Part shown: positions 1 to 8,996 of the stretch, in pieces
How the letters are laid out: each line of letters begins with the position of its first letter
Position numbering within the stretch: position 1 is the stretch's first letter
DNA from: Flavobacterium sp. KMS
GTDB lineage: Bacteria; Bacteroidota; Bacteroidia; Flavobacteriales; Flavobacteriaceae
Length of the DNA: 64,000 bases
Direction of reading: 5' to 3'
Assembly (NCBI RefSeq): GCF_000813005.1
Contig: NZ_JSYP01000003.1
Span: forward strand, 248,001 to 312,000
The notes under the pieces: model-generated
What the model was told of the DNA's origin: nothing
Database searches by the model: none
The model's input: the letters and a program-made list of their open reading frames with translations, nothing else
Position numbers and translations under genes: made by a program

Positions 1-55
1 TCAAAAACATACCTGCAAGAATGGTAACATAACTAAACTTTAAAATTTTTTTCAT
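1..55 (-). CDS. Start of a secreted protein, cut by the window edge
   Basis: Only the first 18 codons are inside the window. They read MKKILKFSYVTILAGMFL, a lysine-rich start followed by a hydrophobic stretch, as in a Bacteroidota signal peptide. The gene begins 72 bases after the phosphonatase-like hydrolase on the same strand, so it may be the last gene of that locus. Its product cannot be identified from this fragment. Confidence 0.55.
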   Translation of the reverse strand, partial: MKKILKFSYVTILAGMFL

Positions 56-127
56 TTTATTTAATTGTTTTAGGGGTTACTATATTAATTACTGTGTGAA
101 ACTCTTTTTAGCTACAACAAGTTTTAC

Positions 128-838
128 TTAATTAAAAATGCTGTATAGTGAAGCCAAAGAGGGTAATATATAATCTGGTTTTGCATTTTCTAATTGTTCT
201 CTCGTTTGTGCACCCGATAAAACTCCAATGGTAATCCCGCATTCAGCATTTTTCCCTTCTTTTATATCTATTGCCGAATCTCCAGCTTTTAATACTTTTG
301 AGGCAGCTGTAATTTCAAACAATTGCATTGCTTTAATTATCATATCGGGATAAGGACGTCCGCGCTCAACATCATCAGCAGTTATTAATGCATCGTATTG
401 TTCGCCTTTTTTCCAGTTTAATTTTTCTAGTAAAACATTGGCTACTTTACTGTTATATCCTGTATTTAGGACTATTTTTACACCGTCTTTTTTAAGATTG
501 CTAAGTGTTTTTTCTACACCATCAATTGGAGAAACTGGAGCAGTAAGATATTCCTGATCTAATAGTTCTTTAAAATATTCAAATATTGTTTTGGCTTTTT
601 CTTCATCTGTATTGTTTATATGTGCCAAAATATCTTTTATTGCCTGATACTTTTCTTTCCCTGCTCCTATTAATAAAACCAGTTCCAGAGAAACATCAAT
701 ACCAAATTTGTTAATGGATTTATGTAAAGATTTATAAACTATATTTTGCTCATTAATTGTTGTTCCTGCCATATCAAAAACAACCATTTCAATTTCATTA
801 ATTTTCATTTTGTGTGTATTATTTGTTTTTCTAAACAT
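128..838 (-). CDS. Phosphonatase-like HAD-superfamily hydrolase
   Basis: This 236-residue protein is a HAD-superfamily hydrolase of the phosphonoacetaldehyde hydrolase branch (TIGR03351-like). Visible motifs are the nucleophile motif FDMAGTT (Asp22), a motif II Thr in LNTGYN (Thr126), GRPYPDM (about 160-166) and the metal motif GDSAIDIKEG (Asp187, Asp191). A Lys at position 61 in IGAGKEKYQAI lines up by eye with the Schiff-base lysine of PhnX (MGLLK), which suggests C-P bond cleavage. A start at Met11 (MKINEIEMVVFD) would fit the family better than the first Met, because the ten extra residues are unlike other members. The family commonly sits beside a TIGR03364 FAD oxidoreductase, as here. 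The true substrate is unknown; an aldehyde made from an aminophosphonate is an inference. Confidence 0.85.
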   Translation of the reverse strand: MFRKTNNTHKMKINEIEMVVFDMAGTTINEQNIVYKSLHKSINKFGIDVSLELVLLIGAGKEKYQAIKDILAHINNTDEEKAKTIFEYFKELLDQEYLTAPVSPIDGVEKTLSNLKKDGVKIVLNTGYNSKVANVLLEKLNWKKGEQYDALITADDVERGRPYPDMIIKAMQLFEITAASKVLKAGDSAIDIKEGKNAECGITIGVLSGAQTREQLENAKPDYILPSLASLYSIFN

Positions 839-873
839 TTTATATTTTCAATGCTATCTGACTCTTTGTCGAA

Positions 874-996
874 GGAACGCGGATTATGCGGATTCGCTAA
901 GGCGAAAACACGGATTAAACGGATTTTCTTTTGATTATTTTTAAATCAGTTTTAATCTGCGGCTTTACTTTTGTAAATCCGTATCATCCGCGTTCC
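874..996. repeat. Imperfect inverted repeat, REP-like intergenic element
   Basis: The 11-base arm GGAACGCGGAT at 874-884 recurs inverted as ATCCGCGTTCC at 986-996. Inside the arms, degenerate copies of CGGATTA/ATCCG occur, and one more degenerate block (GCAGATTATGCAGATCAAG) lies near 1082-1100. Elements of this look are common between genes in Flavobacterium. There is no coding capacity. Confidence 0.6.
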
Positions 997-1021
997 ATTA
1001 TAGACAATTCAAGTTTGCAAT

Positions 1022-1171
1022 ACTTAATTTTTCTTAATCTCTTAATGGTTCATTTTTTTATCTGTGCGATATTTTTTCTCGCAGATTATGCAGATCAAGC
1101 AGATTTTTAATATTTTTATCATTACTGATTAAGAAGCGAGACTTAATTTTTCTTAATCTCTTAATGGTTCA
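1022..1171. repeat. Exact 31-base direct repeat flanking a spacer
   Basis: The same 31 bases, beginning ACTTAATTTTTCTTAATCTC and ending ATGGTTCA, occur at 1022-1052 and 1141-1171. The 88 bases between them hold a GCAGATTATGCAG-type degenerate repeat. Together with the inverted repeat at 874-996 this fills the 346-base gap between the hydrolase and the oxidoreductase. No gene was seen in the gap. Confidence 0.75.
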
Positions 1172-1184
1172 ATAAAGGGATAGC

Positions 1185-2342
1185 TTAAGCATTGAAAATT
1201 TTATCGATATTGTACTTTGCAAATCCTGCGCTTCCCGTCATTCCTTTTCCTCCTATTCCTGTTATGATATGAATGTTTTTGCCAATAGTATGTTCAAAGA
1301 TATCTTTGGTTTTGCATTGAGAATACATTCCAAACCATCTGCTTTGGATTTCGTAAGTAGGCAAATCAATAATTTTTTTAGCTTCCTCAATCATAAAATT
1401 ATCTATGTCCATATTCAAATCAAATCCTAGTGTATCTATCTCTTTTGCACTAGCGTATTCATGTGAATCTCCTAGAATTACCGAACCATCCATAGCTTGT
1501 TTGAATAAGATATGAACGCCATATTTTTTCTCAAAACTATTAGGGTCTTCTTTAGCTTTGATTGCTTGATACGATGGGCATTCCTCAAAAGATTCGTATC
1601 TTCTTATCGTTAATCCCGTTAAGATCGAGCCATCTAATTTATAATTGTTTTGAGGTTTTGTTTGCAACATCTGTAGCTTAGAAACTATCAAATCACTATT
1701 ATTATAAATTTCCGGATATAATATTTTAAAGTCACTTCCGTTACAAATAATGATTTTAGAAGCCTTATATTCTATTCCTAATGAAGTAGTTGCAACCACT
1801 TCATTAGTGTGATCCTCAGTAGCGACAACCGTAGTATTGGTGTATAAATCTAATCCTAAATGAGCTATCATATATTCATGAAGCTTATGAATCATTGTAT
1901 TGGGCTCGACCGTAACTTCCTGAGGAAAAAACAAACCGCCTTTGCAATAATCAGAACGTAATCCCGGGTATTTAGATAAACATTGGCTTTTAGTCAGTAA
2001 TTCTGATTCGTAATCATTGGCAGCGTTAATTTGGCACAACTCTTCTATAAGTTGCATTTCTTCCTCATTTGAAGCTAAATATACCGTTCCGTTCTGGCGT
2101 AGATTGATATCGAATTTATCTTGAATTTCGTTGTATATTTTTAGACTTTCTTTACCGAAATTTTGCCATTTTCTGTCCATTCCCGATGGAACTACCTGAC
2201 CAAAGTTTCTTACTGTTGCCCCTTCTGGTTTAGTGTTTTTTTCGAGTATAGCAACCGACATTCCTTTTCTCAAGGCATGATAGGCATGAAATGTGCCTAA
2301 AACCCCTGATCCTACTATGATTAAATCATATTTATCTTTCAT
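1185..2342 (-). CDS. FAD-dependent oxidoreductase, TIGR03364 type
   Basis: The 385-residue protein is a DAO-family flavoenzyme. It opens with the dinucleotide-binding motif IIVGSGVLGTFHAYHA (Gly at 11, 13, 16) and an acidic strand end (AILEKN), and closes with a second FAD contact (ITGIGGKGMTGSAGFAK). There is no signal peptide, so it acts in the cytoplasm. The family is known to sit beside phosphonatase-like hydrolases and is thought to oxidatively deaminate an aminophosphonate to the aldehyde that the partner then cleaves. Here the partner lies downstream and a transporter gene upstream on the same strand. Pathway assignment is by context; the substrate is not shown by the sequence. Confidence 0.8.
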   Translation of the reverse strand: MKDKYDLIIVGSGVLGTFHAYHALRKGMSVAILEKNTKPEGATVRNFGQVVPSGMDRKWQNFGKESLKIYNEIQDKFDINLRQNGTVYLASNEEEMQLIEELCQINAANDYESELLTKSQCLSKYPGLRSDYCKGGLFFPQEVTVEPNTMIHKLHEYMIAHLGLDLYTNTTVVATEDHTNEVVATTSLGIEYKASKIIICNGSDFKILYPEIYNNSDLIVSKLQMLQTKPQNNYKLDGSILTGLTIRRYESFEECPSYQAIKAKEDPNSFEKKYGVHILFKQAMDGSVILGDSHEYASAKEIDTLGFDLNMDIDNFMIEEAKKIIDLPTYEIQSRWFGMYSQCKTKDIFEHTIGKNIHIITGIGGKGMTGSAGFAKYNIDKIFNA

Positions 2343-2382
2343 GTGTGTTTGTTTTATTTTTATATAGATTTGCTGCTTTTAT

Positions 2383-3663
2383 TTAAGAATATAAAGGAGC
2401 AACAATGATTTTGAATGTTTTTTTGAATTTGCGTTTAAAGTAATTATAGGACAATACCGTTGTTAATATTCCTATAAACGACAAGAGATAAATACAAGTG
2501 GTAAAAAAGCTAAGCAGAGAAATATCCTTGTTACCAAAATTTTTAAATAGCAAGACTAAGACGCTTCCTAAATAGCCAAAAGCATCGGCTATGTAAATCA
2601 AGAATCCTGCATTTCCCTTTATTTTATACGTTGCTATCATCCTTTCAAAAAATAAACCGTTGAAAGGAATGTAACATACATACATCCCGAAACCTGATGC
2701 AATCATCCATGGTAATGGTGTTATCATATTTTTTTGGAATAAAAATGTAGTTACTCCAATAAGTAATGAACCTAAAAACAATACCAAATGATAATTTTTG
2801 AATGCTTTGTAGTTGTTTTTCATACTTCCTAAAAAGCCTAGAATCACAAGAACTGATATTGCAATGGGAATTTCTGAGTACATATAAATAGAGATACTTT
2901 CTTTATACCCCAAAGTATCCCATAATTCTCTGGCAAAATTATCTCTGAATTCCCGCATTGCGGTAAGCATTGCATAGAAAATTATTATAATAGTTAATGG
3001 AAAAGCAAATTGGTTGAATAATAAAATGCGTTCTTTTCTTTTTAATGGTTTTCGTTTAGAACGTAAGGCTAAATCCTCTGTTGTTGGATTTGGAATTTTT
3101 TCCAGAAAAAGAGAAAATATTATTAATGGAATAATAAAAATTAAGCCTGATACAAACGGCATCCAGAATTCATTACAACCCAAAACTTTCAGAACAAATA
3201 AACCCACAGATTTTGCTGCGCCAGAAGAAACTATAAAACTAGAACATAATATCACACCAAGTAATTCAGTTACTTTTCGACCTTCGATATAAGAGAAAAC
3301 AATTCCCCAGATCATTCCTAATGGCAATCCGTTTATAAATAAAAACAAGATATTATATGGAGCTGGTGTTACTGCAAAGCCAAGTAATGCCAATTCTGAT
3401 ATTAGTATAAAACCAATAAGATAAAAGGTTCTTTTGGACGATTTTAATTCGGATATGATTTTAATTCCTAAAAATTTAGAACATGTATAACCTAAAACCT
3501 GTGCTAAAATAAGTAGTATTTTATAATCAATTCCCCAAAAGGATAAATTATCAAATGTTGCTACTGTAAAGGGTTTCCTGAATGCATACATACAAAAGTA
3601 GGTACCAAAAGCAGCTATTGATGTTTTTAATATAAATCGAAAATTGGATGCTTTTTTTGACAT
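2383..3663 (-). CDS. Major-facilitator-like membrane transporter, DUF5690 type
   Basis: This 426-residue protein has about 12 hydrophobic segments and short polar loops. The N-terminal stretch SIAAFGTYFCMYAFRKPFTVA resembles the first helix of the glycerol-3-phosphate/hexose-phosphate (UhpC/GlpT) branch of MFS, which carries organophosphates. Bacteroidota members are annotated DUF5690. It ends 40 bases before the FAD oxidoreductase and is probably co-transcribed with it. An inner-membrane importer for a phosphonate or phosphate ester delivered by the upstream TonB receptor fits the context, but the substrate is inferred only. Confidence 0.72.
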   Translation of the reverse strand: MSKKASNFRFILKTSIAAFGTYFCMYAFRKPFTVATFDNLSFWGIDYKILLILAQVLGYTCSKFLGIKIISELKSSKRTFYLIGFILISELALLGFAVTPAPYNILFLFINGLPLGMIWGIVFSYIEGRKVTELLGVILCSSFIVSSGAAKSVGLFVLKVLGCNEFWMPFVSGLIFIIPLIIFSLFLEKIPNPTTEDLALRSKRKPLKRKERILLFNQFAFPLTIIIIFYAMLTAMREFRDNFARELWDTLGYKESISIYMYSEIPIAISVLVILGFLGSMKNNYKAFKNYHLVLFLGSLLIGVTTFLFQKNMITPLPWMIASGFGMYVCYIPFNGLFFERMIATYKIKGNAGFLIYIADAFGYLGSVLVLLFKNFGNKDISLLSFFTTCIYLLSFIGILTTVLSYNYFKRKFKKTFKIIVAPLYS

Positions 3664-3721
3664 TAGTTCATTGTTATTAGAGTAAGAAATGATAAAAAAT
3701 ATTTAAGATTTTTGACTTTAC

Positions 3722-3737
3722 TCCCGAAGCTTCGGGA
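3722..3737. other. 16-base perfect palindrome
   Basis: TCCCGAAGCTTCGGGA is a perfect palindrome in the 202-base gap between the TonB receptor and the transporter. It may form a small hairpin in RNA, but it lacks a T-run, so it is not a convincing terminator. A related word (TCCCGAGAATCGGGA) occurs inside the cobalamin riboswitch. Confidence 0.5.
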
Positions 3738-3865
3738 TTGATTGCAGATGTGTGAAATTCTATAAAATGAATATTCTTAATTATTTATTCATGCAAATTC
3801 AAAAAGCGTTAGTCAGTACTCAAAAATCTTTTAATTTAAAATCTCATTGGTTAACATAATGTTGT

Positions 3866-6742
3866 CTATAAATTATATTTAAGACCTAAATTGAATCTTG
3901 CTCCATAATATTCTACTTGCTTTGGTCTGTTTGGAGTTTCACCAAAATGATACATCAACGGTTCATTTAAGATGTTATTTACATCTGTAAAAATTGTAAA
4001 ATGCTCACCAATTCTATACGATGCAGAGAAGTCAAGAGAATTGTATTTTCCATAATAAATATCATTCATGTCTGTGTTTTTTGCGTTGGCATCAAACCCA
4101 ATTGCATATGCACCTTTATGATTAAATGCTGCTCGGGCATTAAAACCTCCTTTTTCGTAGAACAACTGTATATTATATAACTCTTTGGCTTGGTATGGAG
4201 TTGAAACTCTTCTTCCGTTAGGATTATTTGTATTTTCTCCCAAGGTCATTTCAGAGTTCATTAATGTTGCATTTATCTGAGTTCCAAAATATTTTAAGAA
4301 TCCAGGTAAGAAGCTAAAACGTTTTGTGATTCCGAATTCGATTCCGCCAATCCACGCATTTCCACCATTTGTTGGAGAACTGATTTCTATATTAGGAATT
4401 CCATTTATTGTACCTTGATACGTATCATCAAAAATTGGATCGGTGATTAATTTGTAAAACACTCCAGCGTTGATTACCCCTACTTCATCCAGGAAATATT
4501 CTCCCAATAAATCAAAGTTCCAAGAATAGGTTGGATTTAAATTTGGGTTACCACCTGCATATTCACCATCAATTGTATTTAATGAACCTGCTGGCGAAAT
4601 ATCTCCAAAATTTGGTCTGGCAAATGTTCTTGTAGTTGCAAAACGAAGATTTAAATTCTCAATTGGAGTATATTTTAAATGAAGCATCGGAAGTACAGAT
4701 GTATAACTTTTTGTGTTTTTAGCATCAACAACAACATTGTTTTCAACCGTTTTACCTGTAACTTGTGTAATGGTATTAGTTACTCGAACTCCTCCTAAAA
4801 CTGTTAATTTATCAGATATTGAGTAAGTTGACATTGCGTATGCAGATGAAGTAGTTTCGCCTACATTAAAGTTTCTTCCTAATCCTTTTCCTAATTCTGG
4901 AATTTGAGAATCTGCAGGGTTTAAAACCAAATTACCTTGTGAAGAATTATATAAATTGTTCATTCCGTTGGCAGACAAAACGGGACCAAAAGTATTTCCT
5001 ATATTGGTTCCAATTTCTTTTCTTAAGTAATCTGTTCCGCCAGGCTGATTAATTAAATCCTGACTATAGTCTGATAAAAAAGGTGTTGGTGATCCTGTCC
5101 AATTATAATATTCATCTCTAAAAGTTGCAATACGATCTTTGTCAGTTAGTTTTACACCAAATTTCATTTTAAGATCTTCATTAAAAATGTGTTCATAGTT
5201 TGCAGCAGCAATAATATTATCTCTCTCCGTGATGCTTATTTTATACAACTCCAAAGTAGAAAACTTCATTTTTGTAGGGTCAGTTTTAAAATTTGGATCT
5301 GAATAGAAATCAAATATCGATTTTGGATTATTAGGATCCAGCATTCCTCCATCTGCAGCCCAATAAGCTCTTGGCCCTCCTGCTCCACCACTGGCTAGTG
5401 GTACTGTATTAAAGTATTCTGGTTTAACGCCAACTCCAGTTTGATTGAATTGAATTAAAAAATAACTATTGTTTTCTGCAGTTGGTATGTTACCATATTT
5501 AAAACTATTTCTATAAGAAGCCAAACTCCAATCTAAATTTCCATTCGCCAACTGATGTTTTCCTCCTAAATCAATACCTATAAATTGTGTAATTAATTCA
5601 TTGTGAATATCTTGTTGTTCAACAGTTAAAGCATTTGTAGCAGAGTTAAATTTATCAAATCTAATGCGGTGTTTGTAATGAGTTTCTTTATCAGAAAGTC
5701 CTCCATAAGTTGCTTTCAAGAATATTTTATCTCTGGATGATGGGTTAAATTCCATAGCACCATTTAAACCTGTAGTTTTTCTAACTCCTGTATAATCTCT
5801 TAATTCTAAGCGATAAACACCCTGATCTCCATTTCTTCTGGCTTCATAATTATCTGTAGCCCAGTTTCTGTCCCAATAAGTAGCGTTTATAATGTACCCG
5901 AATTTTCCATTTTTACTTTTATCACCAATAGTAAGCGAACCACTATAGATTCCTTTATCCGATTTTTGATTGTATCCACTGAAAACACTTACTTTAAATG
6001 TTTTTTTGGTTGGTGCAGTTTGTGTGGTAAAATTTACGCTTCCGCCAATGGCATCTCCATCCATATCGGGTGTGATTGCTTTTGTAGCTTCAACATAAGC
6101 GATAAGGTCTGATGGAAAAAAATCAAATGCTGTAGCTCTGGAAGTAGTTTCTTCTTCGGCTGTTGGAATTCTGTTTCCGTTTATTGTAGTTGATGACCAA
6201 AAAGGTGGTAAACCTCTCACGGAAACGAAACGCCCTTCGCCCTGATCTTTTTCGATAGAAACTCCCGACATACGTTGTACCGTTTCGGCAGCATTACGAT
6301 CTGGTAACTTTCCTATTCCATCAGCAGCAATTACATTTACGATACTCATAGATTTTTTTTGCATATTTAGTGCTCTTGCTTCGCTATTGCGAAGACTCAT
6401 TCCGCTTACTACAACTTCATTTAATTCTTTTGAATTTGTCTTTAAAGAAATGATCCCTAAATTCAATCGCTGATTATCTTTTATTTCAATTTTAATAATT
6501 TTTACTTCATAACCTATATAAGAAATTTGCAATTCTAAGCTTCCAGATCTTACATCATTAATAGTAAACTCTCCGCTAAAATCGGTTGTAGCATTTTGTT
6601 TATTAGATAATGTAATAGTTGCTCCAGGTAATGGAGATTGTGCATCTGTAACCGTTCCGCTAATTGTTGCTTTTTGTGCAGTAATTTTTTGCGCTAGTAG
6701 TGTAATCGAAAAGATAATAAATACCTTATATATTGTTTTCAT
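3866..6742 (-). CDS. TonB-dependent outer-membrane receptor
   Basis: This is a 958-residue receptor of typical length. A signal peptide covers about residues 1-22, a carboxypeptidase-like regulatory beta-sandwich about 24-105 (ISGTVTDAQSPLPGATI), and the plug about 125-245 (LPDRNAAETVQRMSGVSI, then FVSVRGLP). The rest is a beta-barrel that ends in aromatic LGLKYNL. It has no STN domain, so it is a transporter and not a signalling receptor. No SusD partner is next to it. It lies upstream of the transporter, oxidoreductase and hydrolase on the same strand with a 202-base gap. Import of the substrate of those enzymes across the outer membrane is the simplest reading. Confidence 0.9.
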   Translation of the reverse strand: MKTIYKVFIIFSITLLAQKITAQKATISGTVTDAQSPLPGATITLSNKQNATTDFSGEFTINDVRSGSLELQISYIGYEVKIIKIEIKDNQRLNLGIISLKTNSKELNEVVVSGMSLRNSEARALNMQKKSMSIVNVIAADGIGKLPDRNAAETVQRMSGVSIEKDQGEGRFVSVRGLPPFWSSTTINGNRIPTAEEETTSRATAFDFFPSDLIAYVEATKAITPDMDGDAIGGSVNFTTQTAPTKKTFKVSVFSGYNQKSDKGIYSGSLTIGDKSKNGKFGYIINATYWDRNWATDNYEARRNGDQGVYRLELRDYTGVRKTTGLNGAMEFNPSSRDKIFLKATYGGLSDKETHYKHRIRFDKFNSATNALTVEQQDIHNELITQFIGIDLGGKHQLANGNLDWSLASYRNSFKYGNIPTAENNSYFLIQFNQTGVGVKPEYFNTVPLASGGAGGPRAYWAADGGMLDPNNPKSIFDFYSDPNFKTDPTKMKFSTLELYKISITERDNIIAAANYEHIFNEDLKMKFGVKLTDKDRIATFRDEYYNWTGSPTPFLSDYSQDLINQPGGTDYLRKEIGTNIGNTFGPVLSANGMNNLYNSSQGNLVLNPADSQIPELGKGLGRNFNVGETTSSAYAMSTYSISDKLTVLGGVRVTNTITQVTGKTVENNVVVDAKNTKSYTSVLPMLHLKYTPIENLNLRFATTRTFARPNFGDISPAGSLNTIDGEYAGGNPNLNPTYSWNFDLLGEYFLDEVGVINAGVFYKLITDPIFDDTYQGTINGIPNIEISSPTNGGNAWIGGIEFGITKRFSFLPGFLKYFGTQINATLMNSEMTLGENTNNPNGRRVSTPYQAKELYNIQLFYEKGGFNARAAFNHKGAYAIGFDANAKNTDMNDIYYGKYNSLDFSASYRIGEHFTIFTDVNNILNEPLMYHFGETPNRPKQVEYYGARFNLGLKYNL

Positions 6743-7089
6743 AATTCAAATGTTTACAAATATTAAATTTTACTATGCAAATAAACATTCAATTTTATAA
6801 ATAGTAAAAAAAATGATTTTATCTAATTGTTAAAAAAATGAAAACTTAAAGCGTCTATTTTCTTAATTATTCGTTAAGAAATCTTGAATTATGGAGTGTT
6901 TACTGGGGATTATTCAATAATAACTTTATTGCTTAGTTTAAGAAATGTAGAATTATTGATAAGTTTGATAAAAGAATTAAGCATAGGAAATCGCAAAAGT
7001 TGCATAGATGTAAACATTTGTTTCTTTTGGTTATATAAACAGTAAAGCCCGACAGTGATGCCAGGCCTTTGAATATTTTAGGAATATTT
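6743..7089. other. Gap of 347 bases, regulatory only
   Basis: The stretch is AT-rich with no supported gene. The part next to 6742 must hold the promoter of the TonB receptor. The far end holds a weak hairpin behind the 95-residue gene. Confidence 0.5.
7044..7070 (-). terminator. Weak hairpin after the 95-residue gene
   Basis: The minus strand reads AAAGGCCTGGCA, a TCAC loop and TGTCGGGCTTT, an imperfect stem ending in three T. It lies 20 bases past the stop of the gene at 7090-7377. Mispairs and the short T-run keep confidence low. Confidence 0.35.
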
Positions 7090-7377
7090 CTAACTATATT
7101 GGTCCCTCTTTTGCGCCTCAGGAACTAATCTTCGCATGCTTTTATTGATAATGCTGCGTACTGATTTCTTTTTGAACTCATAAGCTTTGGTGCATTTTTC
7201 GAGTTCAACATATAATAACTGAAACTTATCGTACAGCGCATCAAGCTCTTCCATGGCTTTTCGCGTCTTTTCGTCTTCAGTTTCTTCGATTTTATTTTGG
7301 GATATCTTAGACAGATATTCAAATTTATGAAATGCTGTTAGCAAAATTCGATGCTCTCTTGAGTTTATTCCTTGCAT
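7090..7377 (-). CDS. Small helical protein of unknown function
   Basis: The 95-residue product is highly charged and predicted helical, with heptad-like spacing (EELDALYDKFQLLYVELEKC). It has no signal peptide or membrane segment and no family was recognised. It stands alone between the TonB receptor promoter and two copies of a dispersed repeat that lie just upstream of its start. An overlapping reading frame at 7125-7322 on the same strand has a less protein-like composition and was not accepted. Function unknown; a DNA- or protein-binding role would be a guess. Confidence 0.55.
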   Translation of the reverse strand: MQGINSREHRILLTAFHKFEYLSKISQNKIEETEDEKTRKAMEELDALYDKFQLLYVELEKCTKAYEFKKKSVRSIINKSMRRLVPEAQKRDQYS

Positions 7378-7418
7378 AATATGGTAATCTAAATATTGAT
7401 AATCTATATAACTGTTTT

Positions 7419-7487
7419 AAACTATATAAGCCATAAACATAAGTTTTGCATACTTCGCTTAAATGGACTTATATAACTTACATGGTT
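7419..7487. repeat. Dispersed short palindromic element, copy A
   Basis: The element starts AAACTATATAAG, contains TAAGTTTTGCATACTTCGCT and ends ACTTACATGGTT. The ends are near-inverted copies of each other. Copies B (7495-7569) and C (26472-26547) share the outline. Confidence 0.7.
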
Positions 7488-7494
7488 AACCTTT

Positions 7495-7569
7495 AAACCA
7501 TATAAGTCATTTAAGAAAACATAAGTTTTGCATACTTCGCTTAAATAGACTTACATCATTTATATGGTT
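7495..7569. repeat. Dispersed short palindromic element, copy B
   Basis: It begins AAACCATATAAGTCATTTAA, shares TAAGTTTTGCATACTTCGCT with copy A and ends ATATGGTT. It is tandem to copy A with a 7-base spacer. Confidence 0.7.
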
Positions 7570-7595
7570 GCTTTATTTTTTTATAAAACTAGAAC

Positions 7596-8954
7596 TTAAG
7601 GTGTAAAACGTAATAAGGGATCTATATCGGTATAAATTCTAGATGTAGGCAACAATCGCAATTTTGTGCTCTCTCTTTTGCTTACATTTCCCGATATTTT
7701 TCCTAATACTGCACTTAACAGAACTTCTGAACGGTTGCCTAAAGGAAAGACTTCGAGTTCTTGTAGTTCATCTGAATATATCAATGGATTTATTCCCTTT
7801 GAATAATTACCTTCATGTTTAGCATTAAATAATTTATAGATTGAAGGATATAATACCCAACCTTTAGTTCCTGTAATTCGATTATCTTCTATAGGAAATC
7901 CTGCTACGTCTTTACCAAAGGTTTTATCGCCAATGGTAATTACATCCATATATGGTTTCAGATTATTTATGATTAATTCTGAAGCAGATGCTGTACGATT
8001 TCCGCATAATATATATACTCTATTAATGAGAGGATGCGCATTTTGTAATGCTTCAAAACTTATTTTAGATTCATTACTTTCTAATGCCTGCTTAAAGGAT
8101 TGATCTACATTTCCTCCATTTTTATTTCCTTCAAATTTTATAAAAAGATCATTGGTACGAACATTTGGAGTTATGGCAATACTCAGCGCAGTTGCCGAGG
8201 CGATATCTCCTCCTCCATTATATCGTAGATCCACAACGAGTTCTGTTATTGATTTACTTTTTAGCTCCTGAAAAATTTGCAGGATTTGTTGTGATTGCCC
8301 AACATCAAAATGCGGAATTTGAACATATCCTATTTTTATGTTTTTATCAGTAATTATTTGATATGATATTGGCTGTAAAAAAGTGAGCCCTGATGATAAA
8401 GTAACATCTTTTGTTTTAGAAAAACCGGATTGCGCTGTATAAGAGTTTATACGTAAGCTTAATTGGGACGAGGCTATCATGTTTGTATACATACGATCAT
8501 AATTACCCTGATTAAGATCTGTCCCGTTTATCTGAGTAATAAGATTTCCTCTTTGCAGTCCGTTATTTTTGGCTGGAGAATCTTCTAATACATATAATAC
8601 AATACCATAGTATTTTCCATCAGACTCAACAAAGCTTACATCAAAACCAAATTTTCGCCTTAGACTTTGTGGTGCTGTATCTGGTAATGCAGGATGTAAA
8701 GCATAAGAAAAAATATCATCTTTCTGTAACAGTTTTGCGAAGTACTCTTTTGGAGCAGCCGACAAATCGCCTTGGGCTGGCATTGTTTCGTTCCAGCGAT
8801 AATATTTTTTCATTTGTTGGTACATCCATTCATTTACATATTCGTTAGTACCTTCAGTATAGACTTGCGTCGAATGATCATCTGGCGTACAGGAAATAAA
8901 TAAACACCATAGAAAAAAAAATAAGTAGGTAATAAAAATAAAGGGGCGTTTCAT
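7596..8954 (-). CDS. S41-family (tail-specific type) peptidase lipoprotein
   Basis: The 452-residue protein begins with an SPII signal (FLWCLFISC, Cys22), so it is a lipoprotein. Helices at about 35-80 come first, then a PDZ-like domain at about 105-170 (GIVLYVLEDSPAKNNGL). The S41 protease domain at about 195-400 contains VVDLRYNGGGD, the Ser region TASASE (Ser323/Ser325) and TFGK (Lys347), the expected Ser-Lys dyad. It is the last gene of the run that begins with the sigma factor and lies 42 bases after the preceding lipoprotein gene. A role in processing surface peptides or the neighbouring exported proteins is inferred. Confidence 0.85.
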   Translation of the reverse strand: MKRPFIFITYLFFFLWCLFISCTPDDHSTQVYTEGTNEYVNEWMYQQMKKYYRWNETMPAQGDLSAAPKEYFAKLLQKDDIFSYALHPALPDTAPQSLRRKFGFDVSFVESDGKYYGIVLYVLEDSPAKNNGLQRGNLITQINGTDLNQGNYDRMYTNMIASSQLSLRINSYTAQSGFSKTKDVTLSSGLTFLQPISYQIITDKNIKIGYVQIPHFDVGQSQQILQIFQELKSKSITELVVDLRYNGGGDIASATALSIAITPNVRTNDLFIKFEGNKNGGNVDQSFKQALESNESKISFEALQNAHPLINRVYILCGNRTASASELIINNLKPYMDVITIGDKTFGKDVAGFPIEDNRITGTKGWVLYPSIYKLFNAKHEGNYSKGINPLIYSDELQELEVFPLGNRSEVLLSAVLGKISGNVSKRESTKLRLLPTSRIYTDIDPLLRFTP

Positions 8955-8996
8955 ATTTTATCCTTAAGATTTATAAGTGCAAGTTTTATTTATTAA

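Noticed and set aside
746..934. 62-codon plus-strand open frame over the hydrolase start
   Set aside because: Antisense to the hydrolase and partly made of the intergenic repeat.
7125..7322. 65-codon open frame overlapping the 95-residue gene
   Set aside because: Same strand, other frame, with Met/Cys/Ser-rich composition; the 95-residue frame has the better protein pattern.
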